In this document: one piece after another, positions 61,414 through 64,000 of the stretch
Position numbering within the stretch: position 1 is the stretch's first letter
Layout of the letters: every line of letters begins with the position of its first letter
NCBI RefSeq assembly: GCF_904528075.1
Contig: NZ_LR882035.1
Span: 1,860,001-1,924,000, forward strand
From: Agreia sp. COWG
GTDB taxonomy: Bacteria; Actinomycetota; Actinomycetes; Actinomycetales; Microbacteriaceae
DNA length: 64,000 bases
Reading direction: 5' to 3'
Made by a program: the position numbers and the translations under genes
The notes under the pieces: model-generated
The model's database searches: none
What the model was told of the DNA's origin: nothing
What the model saw: the letters and a program-made list of their open reading frames with translations, nothing else

Positions 61414-61419
61414 AGTCTA
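61414..61419 (-). promoter_or_regulatory. -10 hexamer of the DUF3039 gene (leaderless type)
   Basis: TAGACT on the minus strand, 6 nt before ATG 61407. Confidence 0.5.
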
Positions 61420-61445
61420 AATCTCCGGCGGCGCACCAGTGCCCG

Positions 61446-63020
61446 TCAGTTGCGAAGCGCTGCCGCCAGGATGTCGGGCGAACGGCGATCGAAGACGATG
61501 CCACCGAGCAGGGTTCCCACCACGACCACGACCAGCCCGGTGCCGGCACCCCACCACAACGACGGCCAGAATACCTGCTGGTCTCCCATGAGGCCCTTCA
61601 GCGCGTAGAACACCGACGGTGAGGCGAATAGCGCCAACAGCAGCACAAAAGCGATCTGCACCACCACGCCGGTTCCGCCACCGACCTGCGGCTGAGAGAA
61701 AGGCCCGTCGCCCGGTCGCACGGCCGGATACGGGAACAGGGCCGAGAGAAGATTCCCGACGCCGAGACCCGCGAGCAGCAGCACGGTACTGACCCCGAGC
61801 AGGGCGGGCAGCGCCGCGAAATCGTCGGCGAAGTAGGCGGCGACCACCGAGCCGATGGCGATCAAGGGGATGCCGATCGCCAGGACCGGAACCATCCGGC
61901 CCATCCGGTCGGCGATTCCCACCTTCGAGGCGGAGACGTGCAACCACACGGCCGAGTTGTCGAGCGCCACGTCGTTGTGCACAGAGAAGGCGAGCGTCGC
62001 GCACAGCGCGGGAACGGTGAGCAGCACGAGGTAGGTGAGCGGGATGCCCGCGATCACGAACGCGACGAAGACCACGAGAAGAAAGCCGAACACTCCGATG
62101 ACAGGAACCGGATATCGGGCATCGCGCGCCCAGTACGTGAGGCTGCGCGCAGCGACTGCCCCCGACCGAGTCGACGGAGTACGGGCGAACCAGCCGAGGT
62201 TCGCGTGCTGGCGGGTGTTCTGCTCTCGTTGGGCCGTGACGAGGGCCCGGGCGACGAGGGCGTTCCATACCAGCCAGAGAACAGCGACGAAGGCTACGGC
62301 GATGAGGGCCTTCAGCACCACCGAGAAGGCCGGGGCCCCGGTCGCCACGTCGGCCGGAACTGCCCACACGGCACCCAGCGGACTCCAGCTGAGGGTGTCT
62401 GCGGCCGCGGAGGCGAGCCCGGGAACCCCGTCGGCGCCGTGTGCCGTAAGCCAGAGGATGACCGCAGGCGACGCGAGCACGACGACGATGACGGCGACGA
62501 GGGCCGCGGTCTCGCGAGATCTGCGGGTAGCCAGAACGGTGGTTGCGAGCAGAGATGCGATGCGGGAGATGAGCAGGCAGGTAGCCACACCGACGACCGC
62601 CGAGACGACCGCCAGCGTTGCGATGCCGGCGTTCTGCGCCCACACGGGAACGGTGAAAGCGGCCACGAGCAACGTGAGCACCATCGGCACGCTCACCAGG
62701 CCGGCTACAGCCAGAGCCCGGGCCAAGGGTGCGGGACGAATACCGAACAGAGCGAAGCGTCGAGGCTCGAGGGTATCGGGCACACCCGACAGCAGCGGCA
62801 CGACGAGGAACGCGGCGATCACCACCGAGCCTCCGAGAATCACCGTGGTGCGGGCATCTCGAACCGGAACGTCGACCAGCGACAGAAGCACCGAGGCCGA
62901 CGCGACGGCCAACACCACGCAGATGACGAACGTGACGATCACACCGGCGATCTGCTTCGGCGTGCGAACGAAGGTGTTACCGAAGAACTGCAGCTTCAGT
63001 TTGAGGAATTCAGCAACCAT
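61446..63020 (-). CDS. ABC exporter permease (12-helix type)
   Basis: A 524-residue membrane protein with about 12 predicted helices and 'NTFVRTPKQIAGVIV' near the start. The two halves (residues ~1-250, ~290-520) each have six helices, separated by a polar loop that includes 'REQNTRQHANLGWFARTPSTR' (split). I do not recognise a specific substrate class; large two-half permeases of this shape are common partners of single ATPases in actinobacteria. It overlaps the ATPase gene by 25 bp. Confidence 0.8.
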   Translation of the reverse strand: MVAEFLKLKLQFFGNTFVRTPKQIAGVIVTFVICVVLAVASASVLLSLVDVPVRDARTTVILGGSVVIAAFLVVPLLSGVPDTLEPRRFALFGIRPAPLARALAVAGLVSVPMVLTLLVAAFTVPVWAQNAGIATLAVVSAVVGVATCLLISRIASLLATTVLATRRSRETAALVAVIVVVLASPAVILWLTAHGADGVPGLASAAADTLSWSPLGAVWAVPADVATGAPAFSVVLKALIAVAFVAVLWLVWNALVARALVTAQREQNTRQHANLGWFARTPSTRSGAVAARSLTYWARDARYPVPVIGVFGFLLVVFVAFVIAGIPLTYLVLLTVPALCATLAFSVHNDVALDNSAVWLHVSASKVGIADRMGRMVPVLAIGIPLIAIGSVVAAYFADDFAALPALLGVSTVLLLAGLGVGNLLSALFPYPAVRPGDGPFSQPQVGGGTGVVVQIAFVLLLALFASPSVFYALKGLMGDQQVFWPSLWWGAGTGLVVVVVGTLLGGIVFDRRSPDILAAALRN

Positions 63021-64000
63021 TCCATGCCTTCCGCTGCCTTGCGCCCACCGGCGAGCTCAACGAACCGATCTTCGAGGGTTCCGTTTCGGCGCACCTCGTC
63101 GATCGTGCCCTGTGCCAGCACCTGGCCCTGAACGATGATGGCGACTCCGTCACAGACCCGTTGGATCATGTCCATGCTGTGGCTCGACAGAACGACGGTT
63201 CCGCCGTTGGCGACGTACTTCTGCAAGATCTCGGTGACGTTCGCCGCGGACACGGGATCGACCGATTCGAACGGCTCGTCGAGGACGAGGATGCGCGGTG
63301 AGTGGATCATGGCCGCCGCGAGAGCGATCTTCTTGGTCATGCCAGCCGAGTAGTCGGTGACCAGGCGTCCGAGCGCGTCTTCGAGCCCGAAGGCCTCCGC
63401 GAGGTCGTCGCTGCGCTCGCGAACGGCCTTGTTGTCGAGACCACGCAGCGTTCCCGAGTAGTACAGCAGCTGGCGACCGGTGAGCCGGTCGAACAGCCGA
63501 AGGCGATCGGGAAGCACTCCGATGATCTTCTTCGCCTCGGCGGGGTCTGCCCAGACATCGAGGTCGTTCACCCGGATCGTGCCCGAGTCGGGTCGCAGGA
63601 GACCTGTGACCATGGAGAGCGTCGTGGTCTTGCCCGCCCCGTTCGGCCCGACGATCCCGTAGAACGAGCCCTGCCGAACCTCGAGGTCGATGGAGTCCAC
63701 GGCCGTCGTGCTGCCGAACTTCTTGACGAGCTTGTCGATCGCCAGAACCACCGGCTGCGCGGCACGCAGCGCAGCGCGCTCTTCTGCCTCGGCCTTCGCG
63801 AGTGACTCGGCGGCAGCCGCCGCGCGTCTCTGCGCGGCGGTCAGCCGCACGGGCTTGGCCTTCTGCGGAACAGGCTGCGCAGCCACGGTCACACCACCGT
63901 CGAGGACGATCGGAGAATCGTCGGAGGACGGCGCGGCCTTGGTGCGCGGGGCGGCCGGTTTGCGAGGGGCCCGCGGGGCAGCGGGCGCACGTGTACCGTT
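62996..64000 (-). CDS. ABC transporter ATP-binding protein, 5' end outside window
   Basis: About 335 residues are visible and the frame is open to the right edge. Walker A 'GPNGAGKTT', signature 'YSAGMTKKIALA' and Walker B 'RILVLDEPFESVD' are intact, so this is an active-type ATPase for the permease at 61446. The visible N-terminal part is an Ala/Pro/Lys-rich tail (upstream of ~63892) followed by an Ala/Glu-rich coiled stretch 'SLAKAEAEERAALRAAQP'; the domain begins near 63750. A GTG at 63892 is an internal start candidate, but the conserved reading upstream suggests the real start is beyond the window. Confidence 0.85.
   Translation of the reverse strand, partial: NGTRAPAAPRAPRKPAAPRTKAAPSSDDSPIVLDGGVTVAAQPVPQKAKPVRLTAAQRRAAAAAESLAKAEAEERAALRAAQPVVLAIDKLVKKFGSTTAVDSIDLEVRQGSFYGIVGPNGAGKTTTLSMVTGLLRPDSGTIRVNDLDVWADPAEAKKIIGVLPDRLRLFDRLTGRQLLYYSGTLRGLDNKAVRERSDDLAEAFGLEDALGRLVTDYSAGMTKKIALAAAMIHSPRILVLDEPFESVDPVSAANVTEILQKYVANGGTVVLSSHSMDMIQRVCDGVAIIVQGQVLAQGTIDEVRRNGTLEDRFVELAGGRKAAEGMEWLLNSSN

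Noticed and set aside
1..64000. CRISPR arrays, transposons, phage genes, toxin-antitoxin or other defence islands
   Set aside because: No regularly spaced repeats, transposases, integrases or typical defence domains were seen; the region is ordinary core chromosome.

Overview
This 64 kb window is chromosomal DNA from a high-GC actinobacterium, most likely Microbacteriaceae (order Micrococcales). The taxonomic reading rests on gene content: fused 2-oxoglutarate decarboxylase Kgd, GuaB1-type GMP reductase, SigR-RsrA, MshA- and MshB-like mycothiol enzymes, the prfB-ftsE-ftsX-smpB order, DUF3039, and a compact Tad pilus operon. It is gene-dense core genome. I see no insertion sequence, prophage, CRISPR array or rRNA. 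There is one tRNA (Leu, anticodon TAG) and one tmRNA.

Layout. 1-6.8 kb: a SIP-domain iron protein behind an IdeR/DtxR-like box (cut by the left edge), amidase, GNAT acetyltransferase, then an overlapping ung / S51-like peptidase / phosphoribosyltransferase unit, an MFS exporter and an SDR. 7.0-9.8 kb: metY-metX, with a strong promoter and a perfect hairpin between the genes. 9.9-13.1 kb: a three-gene signalling operon (histidine kinase, membrane protein with a kinase-like but box-less tail, LuxR-type regulator). 13-21.5 kb: DUF77 protein, GT87-like glycosyltransferase, YceI protein, NnrD, an old-yellow enzyme, two CNNM/hemolysin-C proteins and guaB1. 21.6-32.5 kb: kgd, rsrA-sigR with a sigma-R type autoregulatory promoter, aroA-rsgA, hisN and ppc. 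32.5-36.8 kb: a protealysin-like M4 peptidase with an emfourin inhibitor gene overlapping its end, a small membrane protein, an MshA-like/MshB-like pair and tmRNA. 36.8-45 kb: SIMPL and SDR genes, smpB, ftsX, ftsE, prfB and two MFS exporters. 45-49.7 kb: Tad pilus operon, including a 58-aa Flp-like peptide. 49.7-53.9 kb: MacB-type ABC exporter divergent from a two-component system. 53.9-64 kb: tRNA-Leu, DedA protein, aspS, CDF transporter, rph-rdgB, murI, pncB, DUF3039 and an ABC exporter whose ATPase gene runs off the right edge.

Themes. About 17 genes have a TAnnnT hexamer 6-9 nt upstream of the start codon and no Shine-Dalgarno sequence, so leaderless transcription looks common here. Genes with longer leaders or internal operon positions (ABC exporter, TCS, tadA, sigR, smpB) keep recognisable Shine-Dalgarno sequences. 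Thiol-redox biology is represented by sigR-rsrA together with the MshA/MshB-like pair. The candidates for less-described biology are the kinase/degenerate-kinase/regulator operon with its possible leader peptide, the M4-emfourin pair, and a possible short minus-strand RNA behind metX.
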